Source: Methanoregula sp.
GTDB taxonomy: Archaea; Halobacteriota; Methanomicrobia; Methanomicrobiales; Methanospirillaceae
Assembly: GCA_003141335.1 (NCBI GenBank)
Contig: PLLR01000064.1
Span: 1 to 32,298 of the forward strand
Direction of reading: 5' to 3'
DNA length: 32,298 nt
The translations under genes and the position numbers were made by a program. Numbering within the stretch: the stretch's first letter is position 1; the number at the start of each line of letters is the position of its first letter. The notes under the pieces were generated by a model. That model made no database searches and was not told the origin of the DNA. It saw nothing but the letters and a program-made list of their open reading frames with translations. This document shows, piece after piece, positions 17,317 through 24,863 of the stretch.

Positions 17317-18002
17317 TCCACGATCCTCCCATCTGCAATACGGATAGTTCTATGGGAATATTTTGCGATATTCGGGTCATGGGTAACCATGATGATTGTG
17401 GTGCCCTTCCGGTTGAGTTCTGACATCAGTTCCATGATGCCGGCACCAGTCTTTGAATCAAGGTTGCCCGTTGGTTCGTCACAGAGCAGGATGTCAGGGT
17501 CATTGATGAGTGCCCGGGCAACAGCGACTCTCTGCTGCTGACCGCCAGAGACTTCCGTGGGTGTGTGGGTGAAGAGCGAATCATCCAGCTGGACCGCCCG
17601 GAGCGCTGCACGCCCTTTTTCCGGGTCCACCGCTTCCTGGGATTTCAGCATCATCGGGAACGTTACATTCTCGATGATGTTCAATAGCGGGAAGAGGTTA
17701 AAATACTGGAATATAAATCCGATCCGGTCTCTCCGGAGATCGGTAAGCTCTTTATCGGACATGTCCCCGGTACGGGTACCGCTGATATAAATGTCTCCGG
17801 CTGTTGGCGTGTCAAGGCACCCCATCAGGTTCAGGAGCGTAGATTTTCCGGAACCCGAAGGCCCCATAATCGAGATGAACTCACCCCTCCCAACCTTGAA
17901 GTTTATACCATCAAGCGCGGTAACATCGCCAGAAGGGAGCGGGTACACTTTGACTACGTCTTTGAACACCATGACGGGGTGTTCGTCCATAGAAGTGGTC
18001 AC
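17313..18002 (-). CDS. ABC transporter ATP-binding protein, LolD/MacB type
   Basis: This is the cytoplasmic ATPase that powers the neighbouring FtsX-type permease. Visible motifs are Walker A GPSGSGKST, the Q-loop region FIFQYFNLFPLLN, the signature VSGGQQQRVA, Walker B ILLCDEPTGNLDS, and the switch histidine in MVTHDPN. DEPTGNLDSKTG is typical of the LolD/MacB/FtsE group. The frame is open to 18032. I prefer GTG 18002, which forms a GTGA overlap with the upstream stop and has AAGGA seven bases before it. ATG 17990 (MDEHPVMVFKDV) is an equally plausible start. The gene sits between the surface protein and permease genes and is coupled to both. Confidence 0.92.
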   Translation of the reverse strand: MTTSMDEHPVMVFKDVVKVYPLPSGDVTALDGINFKVGRGEFISIMGPSGSGKSTLLNLMGCLDTPTAGDIYISGTRTGDMSDKELTDLRRDRIGFIFQYFNLFPLLNIIENVTFPMMLKSQEAVDPEKGRAALRAVQLDDSLFTHTPTEVSGGQQQRVAVARALINDPDILLCDEPTGNLDSKTGAGIMELMSELNRKGTTIIMVTHDPNIAKYSHRTIRIADGRIVE

Positions 18003-19165
18003 TTCTTGTTCCTTCTCACGTAGAAGTACCATCCGCCGATACAGGCCACGAGTACAATCACCACAGCGATAATGGGAAAGAGAAGATTTGATCCCCCACT
18101 ATTCTGTGAATTGGTAGCAAGTGCTGAAATTTGTACGTCCTGCTGAGACATGTACAGGTTACCATCCGTATCCTTGTACGACAGTTGAATCGGGATACTC
18201 GAAGTGCTATTTGCCGAGAATGTAACCTCGAAGCTCCCAAAATCATCAGGTTTGAGCGCACCAACAACATAGGTCTTATATGGGTCCTGCGGAACCGCTG
18301 GTGAAAGTGAAGTTACCATGACCGTATTTGCCGTTTCCAGCCCGGCATTGTTCACATCACCGGTGATGTGGTAGATACCGCTTTCAGATTTTACCTGGAC
18401 ATTGCTGATAACGGGGTTTGCCTGCTTTTTATCGATTCCAAACGTAATCGGCAGATACATCTTCTCTTTGTGAGGATTATTACCGTTGTTATACGTTAAT
18501 GTTATAACAAGTGTAGTCTCCTGATCGGGTGTTACCGTGAAATTAACCGGCGTTTTAGCACCAGACGCAAGGTTCCCGAAGAAAATTTTTGTCGGTGTTG
18601 CGGTTATCCCCGTTCCGGAAACATCAAGCATTACGCTCCTTACATCATTTTTCCGGGGATTAGCCACTTGCATGTAAATAGTCTCTCTCTTCCCTTGGGT
18701 AAAGGTGTCGGGTTTGTCGATAACTGTTAGTTCGAGTGGTGTGTTATCTACCTGTACCGTTGCCCGGTAGTAAAGACTGTCTGCATCGCGGAAGCTCAGG
18801 GAAAATGTGGGGTAATACGTTCCATCAGGGGCATCAGCGACAACGGAAAAAACGAACGATTGCCTCTGGAGAGGACCGATATTGGCTGAGGAATCGTAGG
18901 GTGTGCTTGTGAGCCTGATATTTTTGTCACCGATGGTTACATGATTTACCACGACACTCTGGTCAGAGTTGCCGTTGGTAACATATACCATGACGGTACC
19001 AATATCATCGGTAAAAAAAGTTCCAGGATCATACGTAACATTGGACACATAGACATTGCCGGCGGCAATAATGGACTCCGGTGTCTGGAATGCGGTTACC
19101 GCACCAATCCCTGTGCTGAAAATCAGGCAGAGAGCTATGAGTATAATAAATCGTGTGTTTTTCAT
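17999..19165 (-). CDS. Exported membrane-anchored surface protein (COG1361-like)
   Basis: The 388-residue protein starts with a signal sequence (MKNTRFIILIALCLIFSTG, cleavage near residue 25). Several immunoglobulin-like beta repeats follow: VSNVTYDPGTFFTDD at about 40-55, the LTVIDKPDTFTQGKRE segment near 160, and VSGTGITATPTKIFFGNLASG. It ends with one membrane helix at about 362-384 (LLFPIIAVVIVLVACIGGW) and a basic cytoplasmic tail. Potential N-glycosylation sequons such as NVT, NFT and NST are present. Similar proteins are annotated as S-layer-domain or CARDB/NEW3-like and are often encoded beside MacB-type transporters in methanogens. A role as the outside partner of the permease is inference. 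TAA of the Yip1 gene is followed directly by this ATG. Confidence 0.78.
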   Translation of the reverse strand: MKNTRFIILIALCLIFSTGIGAVTAFQTPESIIAAGNVYVSNVTYDPGTFFTDDIGTVMVYVTNGNSDQSVVVNHVTIGDKNIRLTSTPYDSSANIGPLQRQSFVFSVVADAPDGTYYPTFSLSFRDADSLYYRATVQVDNTPLELTVIDKPDTFTQGKRETIYMQVANPRKNDVRSVMLDVSGTGITATPTKIFFGNLASGAKTPVNFTVTPDQETTLVITLTYNNGNNPHKEKMYLPITFGIDKKQANPVISNVQVKSESGIYHITGDVNNAGLETANTVMVTSLSPAVPQDPYKTYVVGALKPDDFGSFEVTFSANSTSSIPIQLSYKDTDGNLYMSQQDVQISALATNSQNSGGSNLLFPIIAVVIVLVACIGGWYFYVRRNKK

Positions 19166-19834
19166 TTAAATTCCTGTCATGGTATAGACAATATAGAGAA
19201 TGTAAACAACAACCGGAATGCCCACGCAGAGTGCGGAATCCCTTTCAGAAAGCTGTCGGGCATTTCTCATGCCAAAGATCCAGATATTTGCGCTCCAGAG
19301 GAGAAATACGATAGAAATAATTGAAATGATCTGGGTCATTTCCATCATTGCAGGATCATGCATCAGTGCTTTGACCGCTTCCTGGATCAGCTGGGGGTCC
19401 TGGGCTGCGGCTGTAGTAATTTCAGGAACAATGACTCTTGGGATATACTGGATCGCAACAATCACGGTTAGTATCGCTCCGAAAATCTGGGGAAGATAAC
19501 CATACCCTATAAACTCAAACGATCTTTTAAATGTCCCCTTACCCTTGAACAATGATGATATAAGATAGAATACGCCAGCCCATATCCCCCAGAAGATGAA
19601 TATCCCAAATAAAGCACCAAGAATAGTAGAAATGGCGATTATTGATTCCATACCAGGAATCAATCCTGCCATCATCTTTCCCGTTAATCCCCCGATTAAA
19701 TAGGCGTACATTGCTGAGACAATCCCCAGTGCGAGTACGATAAGTCCGGGAATTTTGAGACTTTCCTTTTCCGCGATTGCATCCTGGAAAAATGCCCCGG
19801 GTCTGATGAGAATATCAAAAAGTGAATGTTTCAT
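19166..19834 (-). CDS. Yip1-domain membrane protein
   Basis: The 222-residue protein has about five membrane helices. The opening HSLFDILIRPGAFFQDAIAEKESLKIP is the typical Yip1-family start: a short amphipathic leader with a P..FF motif. Helices follow at about 30-55, 65-95 and 105-130, then a pair near the C-terminus. The middle contains FKRSFEFIGYGYLPQIFGAI, another family block. In eukaryotes Yip1 proteins act in membrane trafficking; in archaea the function is unknown. It is the first gene of the ABC cassette. GGTGAT stands 6-7 bases before ATG 19834, and a TATA-like TTAATATAC lies at about 19910-19918 on this strand. Confidence 0.8.
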   Translation of the reverse strand: MKHSLFDILIRPGAFFQDAIAEKESLKIPGLIVLALGIVSAMYAYLIGGLTGKMMAGLIPGMESIIAISTILGALFGIFIFWGIWAGVFYLISSLFKGKGTFKRSFEFIGYGYLPQIFGAILTVIVAIQYIPRVIVPEITTAAAQDPQLIQEAVKALMHDPAMMEMTQIISIISIVFLLWSANIWIFGMRNARQLSERDSALCVGIPVVVYILYIVYTMTGI

Positions 19835-20068
19835 CCCATAATCACCTGTTCCGCTTGTGGATCTTTTTGTTGTTGCAGGAATAACAACTTCATTACAGAT
19901 TTTCTCCAGAGTATATTAATGGTATGGAAGGCGAAATCTAAAGTGTTGTTCGTGTGTTTAATAGTAAGGAATTGCCCTTTACACCTGAAGGGTGTGTGAG
20001 GAAGCTGTTTCATCCCTTGTGTCTTTTGCGATAAGCAATTAAAAAAAAATTCAAAGATTATTTTTTTA
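19835..20068. other. Intergenic region, promoter of the ABC cassette
   Basis: This 234-base AT-rich gap lies between the Yip1 gene and the coiled-coil gene. It holds the GGTGAT ribosome-binding site and a TATA-like box for the Yip1 gene, and a run of nine A at about 20041-20049 that could be the terminator (T-run on the minus strand) of the coiled-coil gene. An 89-codon open frame across it overlaps both neighbours and has no family features. I see no RNA gene here. Confidence 0.5.
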
Positions 20069-20308
20069 TCACGGGTTCTGGGCTTCCGAGAGCGCTTCAC
20101 GCGCCTTATCCACCATGTTCTGGGCTGCGGTTATTTTTGGTTTTATCATGGCGTACTCTTTCTTGTCAAATGATGCTTGCGCTTCCTTATATAGGCTATC
20201 CGCCCGGTCAATCCGTCCCTTGGCCTTGGTGACATTGGAGCCCTCGCTCTTTGCCATATCCACTTCTTCCTGCACAGCAAGCACCTGCCCACAGAGATCT
20301 TCTAACAT
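20069..20308 (-). CDS. Small coiled-coil protein of unknown function
   Basis: The 79-residue, highly charged protein is predicted to be almost entirely helical. Heptad-like hydrophobic spacing (LVQ, VDMAK, IDRADSLYKEA, ITAAQNMVDKAREAL) suggests an antiparallel helical hairpin or a dimeric coiled coil. No signal sequence, metal motif or known family is visible. The helix-turn-helix hairpin with KEYAMIKPKITAAQ resembles TPR-like or alpha-hairpin adaptors, but this is weak. Its ATG overlaps the end of the glycine-zipper gene by 7 bases, so the two are translationally coupled and probably work together. I do not assign a function. Confidence 0.65.
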   Translation of the reverse strand: MLEDLCGQVLAVQEEVDMAKSEGSNVTKAKGRIDRADSLYKEAQASFDKKEYAMIKPKITAAQNMVDKAREALSEAQNP

Positions 20309-20865
20309 ACTGCGGACTCTTCTGCTTTTGCAGAATCTTCCTCAAGTTTCTGCCTCCTGCGTTCGCGTACCGCCTCTTTTGCTTCCGCCTGCCCCTGAAT
20401 TATGTTTTGCAGTTCATCCTCGACTTCTTTGATGGTCTCAGCAAGCACAGAGGCGAAATTGGTGCGATTGTCTTTTGATTCTTCGTACCCATCATAGGCG
20501 CCGTATGCCCCTCCAGCAGCTGCACCGCCGATAGCACCGGTGATCGCATCCCCAAGTCCTTCATCCTTTCGCAGCACATTGCCGAGAATACCTCCTAGTC
20601 CTGCACCCGTAATCACATCCATCACACCTTTGGAGATCTCTTCTCTCTCGCGGGTAACGGTGTAAGTGACCTTGACATTCTCATTCTCAACGGCGATATC
20701 AAGGTGGCCCTGCTCGTCCGTATGTTTCACATGCATCTGTGCAGTGGTCTCTTTGAGCACCTGCCGGGTGATCTCGGTTCCCTTGAGCGCAAGATGTGAC
20801 ATCAAACGCTCGGTGAAATCCTGGTAATGTGACGATACTCCCTGACTATAATAGATGAAGACCAT
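20302..20865 (-). CDS. Glycine-zipper protein with coiled-coil tail
   Basis: The 187-residue protein has no signal sequence. Residues 20-80 are alternating polar and hydrophobic, suggesting a small beta or alpha/beta domain (VENENVKVTYTVTRE). Residues 80-125 are a glycine-rich hydrophobic segment (GAGLGGILGN and GAIGGAAAGGAYGAYDGY) with the small-xxx-small spacing of glycine-zipper membrane helices. Residues 130-187 are a charged coiled coil ending in EESAVC. I do not recognise a named family. The segment could insert in a membrane or drive oligomerisation. GGAG lies 11 bases before ATG 20865. ATG 20802 (MSHLALKG) is an alternative start. It is coupled to the small coiled-coil gene downstream and divergent from trpB2. 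Confidence 0.65.
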   Translation of the reverse strand: MVFIYYSQGVSSHYQDFTERLMSHLALKGTEITRQVLKETTAQMHVKHTDEQGHLDIAVENENVKVTYTVTREREEISKGVMDVITGAGLGGILGNVLRKDEGLGDAITGAIGGAAAGGAYGAYDGYEESKDNRTNFASVLAETIKEVEDELQNIIQGQAEAKEAVRERRRQKLEEDSAKAEESAVC

Positions 20866-21007
20866 GGCGCTCGTTACTCCTCAATGATATACTTATCAGA
20901 AGGTTCAAGAATAAATGTTTGATTTTTTTGATCTGATGAATTGAAGATTTCAATTTTGTTACGCACAATTTCCCTTGAAGTAACATCGCGCAATTGCATT
21001 AAAATAG

Positions 21008-21032
21008 TGTACACATTCATGCGCAGTGTACA
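21008..21032 (+). promoter_or_regulatory. Paired TGTACA boxes upstream of trpB2 (possible TRP boxes)
   Basis: TGTACA occurs at 21008-21013 and 21027-21032, 19 bases apart. This is the core reported for TRP boxes bound by the tryptophan repressor TrpY in Methanothermobacter, where trpB2 is one of the controlled genes. A perfect palindrome ACAAATTTGT (21030-21039) overlaps the second box. Regulation by a TrpY-like protein in this organism is inference. Confidence 0.45.
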
Positions 21033-21046
21033 AATTTGTTGCACAA

Positions 21047-21062
21047 TGTATATATTTATACA
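21047..21062 (+). promoter_or_regulatory. TATA box of trpB2 within an inverted repeat
   Basis: TGTATATATTTATACA holds a TATA element whose centre is about 26 bases before ATG 21080. This predicts a leaderless message and selects that start codon. The flanks TGTATA and TATACA form an inverted repeat, so a repressor could cover the box. The hexamers differ from TGTACA by one base. Confidence 0.6.
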
Positions 21063-21079
21063 AATTAAAAGTACTCGAT

Positions 21080-22438
21080 ATGCAAACAAAAATCCTTCTC
21101 GATGAGGAGCAGATGCCAAAAAAGTGGTATAATATCCAGGCGGACTTACCGTCCCCGCTGGATCCACCACTCCACCCAAAGACCCATAAACCGATCGGGC
21201 CTGAGGATCTTTCTGCAATCTTTCCCATGGATCTGATCCGGCAGGAAGTCACCACTGATCGCCATATTGACATCCCGGAAGAAGTGCGGGAGGTACTGCG
21301 GCTCTGGAGACCAAGTCCTCTCTACCGTGCCCACCGGCTTGAAAAATTTTTAAAAACTCCGGCGAAGATTTACTACAAGTGGGAGGGGGTCAGCCCGGCC
21401 GGGAGCCATAAGCCCAACACCGCGGTTCCTCAGGCGTATTTCAACATGAAGGCAGGAGTCGAGAGGTTAGCGACCGAAACGGGTGCCGGGCAGTGGGGCT
21501 CAGCGCTTGCATTCGCAACGATGCTCTATGATCTGGAGTGTACCATCTACATGGTCCGATCAAGCTACACGCAGAAACCCTACCGGAAATCGATGATGCA
21601 CGTCTGGGGTGCTGAATGCATCCCCAGCCCGAGCACCAAGACGAATGCCGGCCGGGCAATGCTCGAAAAAGACCCTGATACCCCGGGAAGTCTTGGGATG
21701 GCCATATCTGAAGCGGTTGAGGATGCGGCATCCCACAGCAACACCAACTACGCTTTGGGCTCGGTGTTGAACCATGTCTGCCTTCACCAGACTGTTATAG
21801 GTCAGGAGTGCCGCGAGCAGCTGGCGATGGTTGACGATTATCCGGATGTCGTGATCGGGTGCGTTGGCGGCGGGTCCAACTTCGCCGGCATCTCGTTCCC
21901 GTTTGCCGGGGACAAGCTGACCGGAAAGCACAAGGATGTGGACATCATCGGTGCCGAACCGGCATCCTGCCCCACGCTGACAAAAGGGTTATTCACGTAC
22001 GATCTTGCCGATGAAGCCGGTTACACCCCACTCCTCAAGATGTTCACGCTGGGCCATGACTTTGTTCCGCCTACCATGCATGCGGGGGGTCTCCGTTACC
22101 ACGGCGATTCCCCGATTGTCTCCCGGCTTGTGAATGACGGTGTGATGCGGGCTGTAGCCTACCACCAGAGCGAAGTCTTTGATGCAGCCCAGACCTTTGC
22201 CCGGACGGAAGGAATCATTGTAGCCCCCGAAACGTCTCATGCGGTAAAATCAGCTATTGATGAGGCGCTCAAATGCAAAAAGACGGGAGATACAAAGACT
22301 ATCCTGTTCAACTGTTCCGGCCATGGCAATTTCGATATGTCGGCATATGATGACTATTATGCCGGTAAACTGGTGGACTACGAATACCCGGATGAGCTGA
22401 TCAAGGAAGCCATTGCCCGGATCCCCATAATTTCCTAA
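21080..22438 (+). CDS. trpB2: Tryptophan synthase beta-like TrpB2
   Basis: TrpB2 is the second, TrpA-independent type of PLP-dependent tryptophan synthase beta chain, which makes tryptophan from indole and serine. The long N-terminus and the large insert are typical of this class. The PLP lysine lies in AGSHKPNTA (Lys111 from ATG 21080). [13 protein letters not shown]-like [11 protein letters not shown] binds the phosphate, and [12 protein letters not shown] closes the active site. The frame is open to ATG 21026, but that start would lie upstream of the TATA box; ATG 21080 gives 452 residues. No other trp gene is nearby, so it may scavenge indole. The ATP-NAD-kinase-family gene follows after 13 bases. 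Confidence 0.93.
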   Translation: MQTKILLDEEQMPKKWYNIQADLPSPLDPPLHPKTHKPIGPEDLSAIFPMDLIRQEVTTDRHIDIPEEVREVLRLWRPSPLYRAHRLEKFLKTPAKIYYKWEGVSPAGSHKPNTAVPQAYFNMKAGVERLATETGAGQWGSALAFATMLYDLECTIYMVRSSYTQKPYRKSMMHVWGAECIPSPSTKTNAGRAMLEKDPDTPGSLGMAISEAVEDAASHSNTNYALGSVLNHVCLHQTVIGQECREQLAMVDDYPDVVIGCVGGGSNFAGISFPFAGDKLTGKHKDVDIIGAEPASCPTLTKGLFTYDLADEAGYTPLLKMFTLGHDFVPPTMHAGGLRYHGDSPIVSRLVNDGVMRAVAYHQSEVFDAAQTFARTEGIIVAPETSHAVKSAIDEALKCKKTGDTKTILFNCSGHGNFDMSAYDDYYAGKLVDYEYPDELIKEAIARIPIIS

Positions 22439-22444
22439 AAACCC

Positions 22445-22451
22445 TTTTTTT
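22445..22451 (+). terminator. T-run between trpB2 and kinase-family gene
   Basis: Seven T follow the trpB2 stop and abut ATG 22452. This could terminate some trpB2 transcripts. The position directly before a start codon leaves no room for a ribosome-binding site, so the downstream gene depends on read-through or another start mechanism. Confidence 0.3.
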
Positions 22452-23561
22452 ATGAAACGCATCGGATTTCTCATCAACCCTGTTGCCGGTATGGGAGGAG
22501 CCGTGGGGCTCAAGGGAACTGATGGCAACGTGGAAGAAGCCCGACGTCGTGGGGCATTGCCGCTCGCAAAAAACCGGGCAAAAATTACCCTGCACTACCT
22601 TAAAAATAATCAGGACCTGATTTTTCTCACCCCCTCTGGTGCAATGGGAGAAGATGCACTCAGGGAAACCGGTGTGCGGCATGTGCAGGTTGTCAGCCAT
22701 GCAGGGAATCACAGTACTGCACATGATACAAAGATTGCAGTGCAGCGGTTTTTTGAAGAGGGTGTTGACCTGATCCTGTTCTGTGGTGGTGACGGAACCG
22801 CCCGGGATATCTTTGATGTGGTGGGCCGGAATGTGACGATCCTCGGCATCCCTGCCGGTGTGAAGATGTACTCGGCCGTCTTTGCTATCGATCCGTCAAC
22901 GGCAGCGGAAATTGTGACAAAGTACGAGATACAATCATTGCGGGATTCAGAAGTGATGGATGTGGATGAAGATGCATACCGGGCAGGGGAACTGAAAACT
23001 CACCTGTATGGCATTGCCCTTGTCCCGTCAGTTGCAGGAAAGACCCAGATCTCAAAACAGATATTTGAAGAAAGCAATGAAGAACGTGCAAAAGGGGAAA
23101 TCGCCCGTTTTTTCCACGAGATCATGATCCCGGATGTGCTCTACATCCTTGGTGCAGGAACAACTACGGAATTCATTGCCCGCGAAATCGGGGTGAATAA
23201 AACCCTGCTGGGCGTCGATGCGGTAAAAAACGGGAAAACCGTTGCCATGGATATCGATGAAAAAACGCTCTGGGCTTTGCTTGAGCACGGGTATGAGGCA
23301 AAAATTATCCTCAGCCCGATCGGTGCACAGGGTTTTATCCTTGGCAGGGGAAACCAGCAGATCAGTGCACGTATCGTACGACGTGTGGGGATCAGCAATA
23401 TCATTGTCGTTGCTACCCCGCACAAACTCCGGGAAACACCTGTCCTCTACGTAGACTCCGGGGATCCGGTGCTTGATGCGGAGTTTGGCGATACGGTTCT
23501 GGTGGTCTCGGGCTACCGCATGGCCCAGCGAAAGCGCATCTACCAGCCAGAGCGTGGATAA
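22452..23561 (+). CDS. ATP-NAD/AcoX kinase family protein
   Basis: The 369-residue protein belongs to the NAD-kinase-like superfamily of the COG3199 type. It starts KRIGFLINPVAGMGGAVGLKGTDG, and the nucleotide-binding GGDGTARD is at residues 112-119. LGIPAGVKMYSAVFA follows the glycine loop, and GAGTTTEFIAREIG lies in the second half. These proteins are larger than ordinary NAD kinase (PpnK) and their substrate has not been settled for archaeal members; NAD phosphorylation is possible. It starts 13 bases after trpB2 and ends 7 bases from the convergent transporter gene. No Shine-Dalgarno sequence is visible before the ATG. Confidence 0.85.
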   Translation: MKRIGFLINPVAGMGGAVGLKGTDGNVEEARRRGALPLAKNRAKITLHYLKNNQDLIFLTPSGAMGEDALRETGVRHVQVVSHAGNHSTAHDTKIAVQRFFEEGVDLILFCGGDGTARDIFDVVGRNVTILGIPAGVKMYSAVFAIDPSTAAEIVTKYEIQSLRDSEVMDVDEDAYRAGELKTHLYGIALVPSVAGKTQISKQIFEESNEERAKGEIARFFHEIMIPDVLYILGAGTTTEFIAREIGVNKTLLGVDAVKNGKTVAMDIDEKTLWALLEHGYEAKIILSPIGAQGFILGRGNQQISARIVRRVGISNIIVVATPHKLRETPVLYVDSGDPVLDAEFGDTVLVVSGYRMAQRKRIYQPERG

Positions 23562-23568
23562 AAAAGGA

Positions 23569-24834
23569 TTAGTTTTTCTGGGGCGCTTGTGGCGGTTTCA
23601 AGAGTGCGAATGCGATCACAAGGCCAATGACTGCAAGTGCAAGCACATACGGGAACACCCCGAGATAGGATCCCGTTGATGTCTTGATGAACCCGGCAAG
23701 TTGTGGTCCAACAATGCCACCTGCGCCGTATGCAAGGAACATCACACCGTAGCACCGCGGGTAGTCACCGGTGCCGAAATAACTTGCCGTAGCAGTCGGG
23801 GTGATGGCCAGCCAGCCTCCCAGGCATCCCCAGAGTACGGCAAACACAAGGATGTATACCGGCACGGACGGGATCTGCCAGATGAGCAGTGATGCCAGTG
23901 CGATCAGTACGAAGGATACCATCGCGGTATTCCGGGGGGTCAGCTTGTCCGTAAGGGTGCCAAAGACCGGGCGCCCAAAGCCGTTGAAGACGGCAAAGGC
24001 GCCAACGAGCATCGTGGCAAGCCCGGCCTCAACACCAACATCGACGCCAACGGGCTTTGCGATGCCAATCGCCATGAGCCCGGCAAGACAGCCGATGAAG
24101 TAACAGGCCCAGAGTGCGTAGAATGTGGAGGTTTTCAGCATCTGCTCGCGTTTGAATTCGCAGGTGACTGCCTGACCGGCTGCCGGGGCAGGAGGTGTCC
24201 ATCCGGCAGGCCTCCACCCGGTTGCAGGGAATTTCAGGGGCAGTGCGAGTACGACGATCAGGATGATAAATGCTATACCAAACACCCTGAATGTGTTCAT
24301 GACCCCTGTGGCATCGATGAGGAATCCTGCAATATTGGCAGTCAGCACTGCAGAGAACCCGAACCCGAGCAGGGTCAGACCAACTGCCAGCCCCCGGCGA
24401 TCCGGGAACCAGCGGGCTGCAACGGCGACAGGGACTCCATAAGCGATGCCAACGCCAATTCCGGCAATCACCCCGTAAAATAGGTAGAGCCACTGGACAG
24501 AGCCGGCAAACGACGAGAGGAGCCAGCCAAGCCCGGTGAGACATCCGCCAACGATTGTAATGTTCCGGGGACCATATTTTTCGATATATTTACCGGTAAA
24601 CGGCATTGCTATGGCAAAGAATGCCAGGAAGACTGAAAACGGCAACAGGATCTCACTTGCGGACACGGCCTGACCCAGGTCCTTGGTGAAGTGGTTGGTA
24701 AGCGGTCCGACAAAGACGCTCCACGAATAGATAGATCCCAGACACAGGTTAATAACCATGCCGAGTATAACAAGCATCCAGCGCCCTTTTTCAGGGTCCA
24801 TCCCGAATAGTTTTTCCTGTACTATCTCGCTCAT
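23569..24834 (-). CDS. OFA-family major facilitator (oxalate/formate antiporter-like)
   Basis: The 421-residue protein has about twelve membrane helices. It opens with MDPEKGRWMLVILGMVINLC and SIYSWSVFVGPL, a hallmark of the OFA (oxalate/formate antiporter) family. Motif A appears twice as expected for a duplicated MFS fold, as GKYIEKYGPRN after the second helix and GTLTDKLTPRN after the eighth. It transports small carboxylates in characterised members. Because acetyl-CoA synthetase lies 29 bases upstream on the same strand, acetate or a related monocarboxylate is the most likely substrate, by inference. It is convergent with the kinase-family gene. Confidence 0.88.
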   Translation of the reverse strand: MSEIVQEKLFGMDPEKGRWMLVILGMVINLCLGSIYSWSVFVGPLTNHFTKDLGQAVSASEILLPFSVFLAFFAIAMPFTGKYIEKYGPRNITIVGGCLTGLGWLLSSFAGSVQWLYLFYGVIAGIGVGIAYGVPVAVAARWFPDRRGLAVGLTLLGFGFSAVLTANIAGFLIDATGVMNTFRVFGIAFIILIVVLALPLKFPATGWRPAGWTPPAPAAGQAVTCEFKREQMLKTSTFYALWACYFIGCLAGLMAIGIAKPVGVDVGVEAGLATMLVGAFAVFNGFGRPVFGTLTDKLTPRNTAMVSFVLIALASLLIWQIPSVPVYILVFAVLWGCLGGWLAITPTATASYFGTGDYPRCYGVMFLAYGAGGIVGPQLAGFIKTSTGSYLGVFPYVLALAVIGLVIAFALLKPPQAPQKN

Positions 24835-24863
24835 TTTTTCCTCATAAAAAAAAAATTTTAAGA

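Noticed and set aside
19831-20100. 89-codon minus-strand frame between the Yip1 gene and the coiled-coil gene
   Set aside because: Overlaps both neighbours, has no ribosome-binding site that distinguishes it, and its composition is that of translated AT-rich intergenic DNA.
20874-21273. Minus-strand frames of 114 and 104 codons overlapping the trpB2 start
   Set aside because: They cross the trpB2 promoter and coding start, and share no features with any family known to me.
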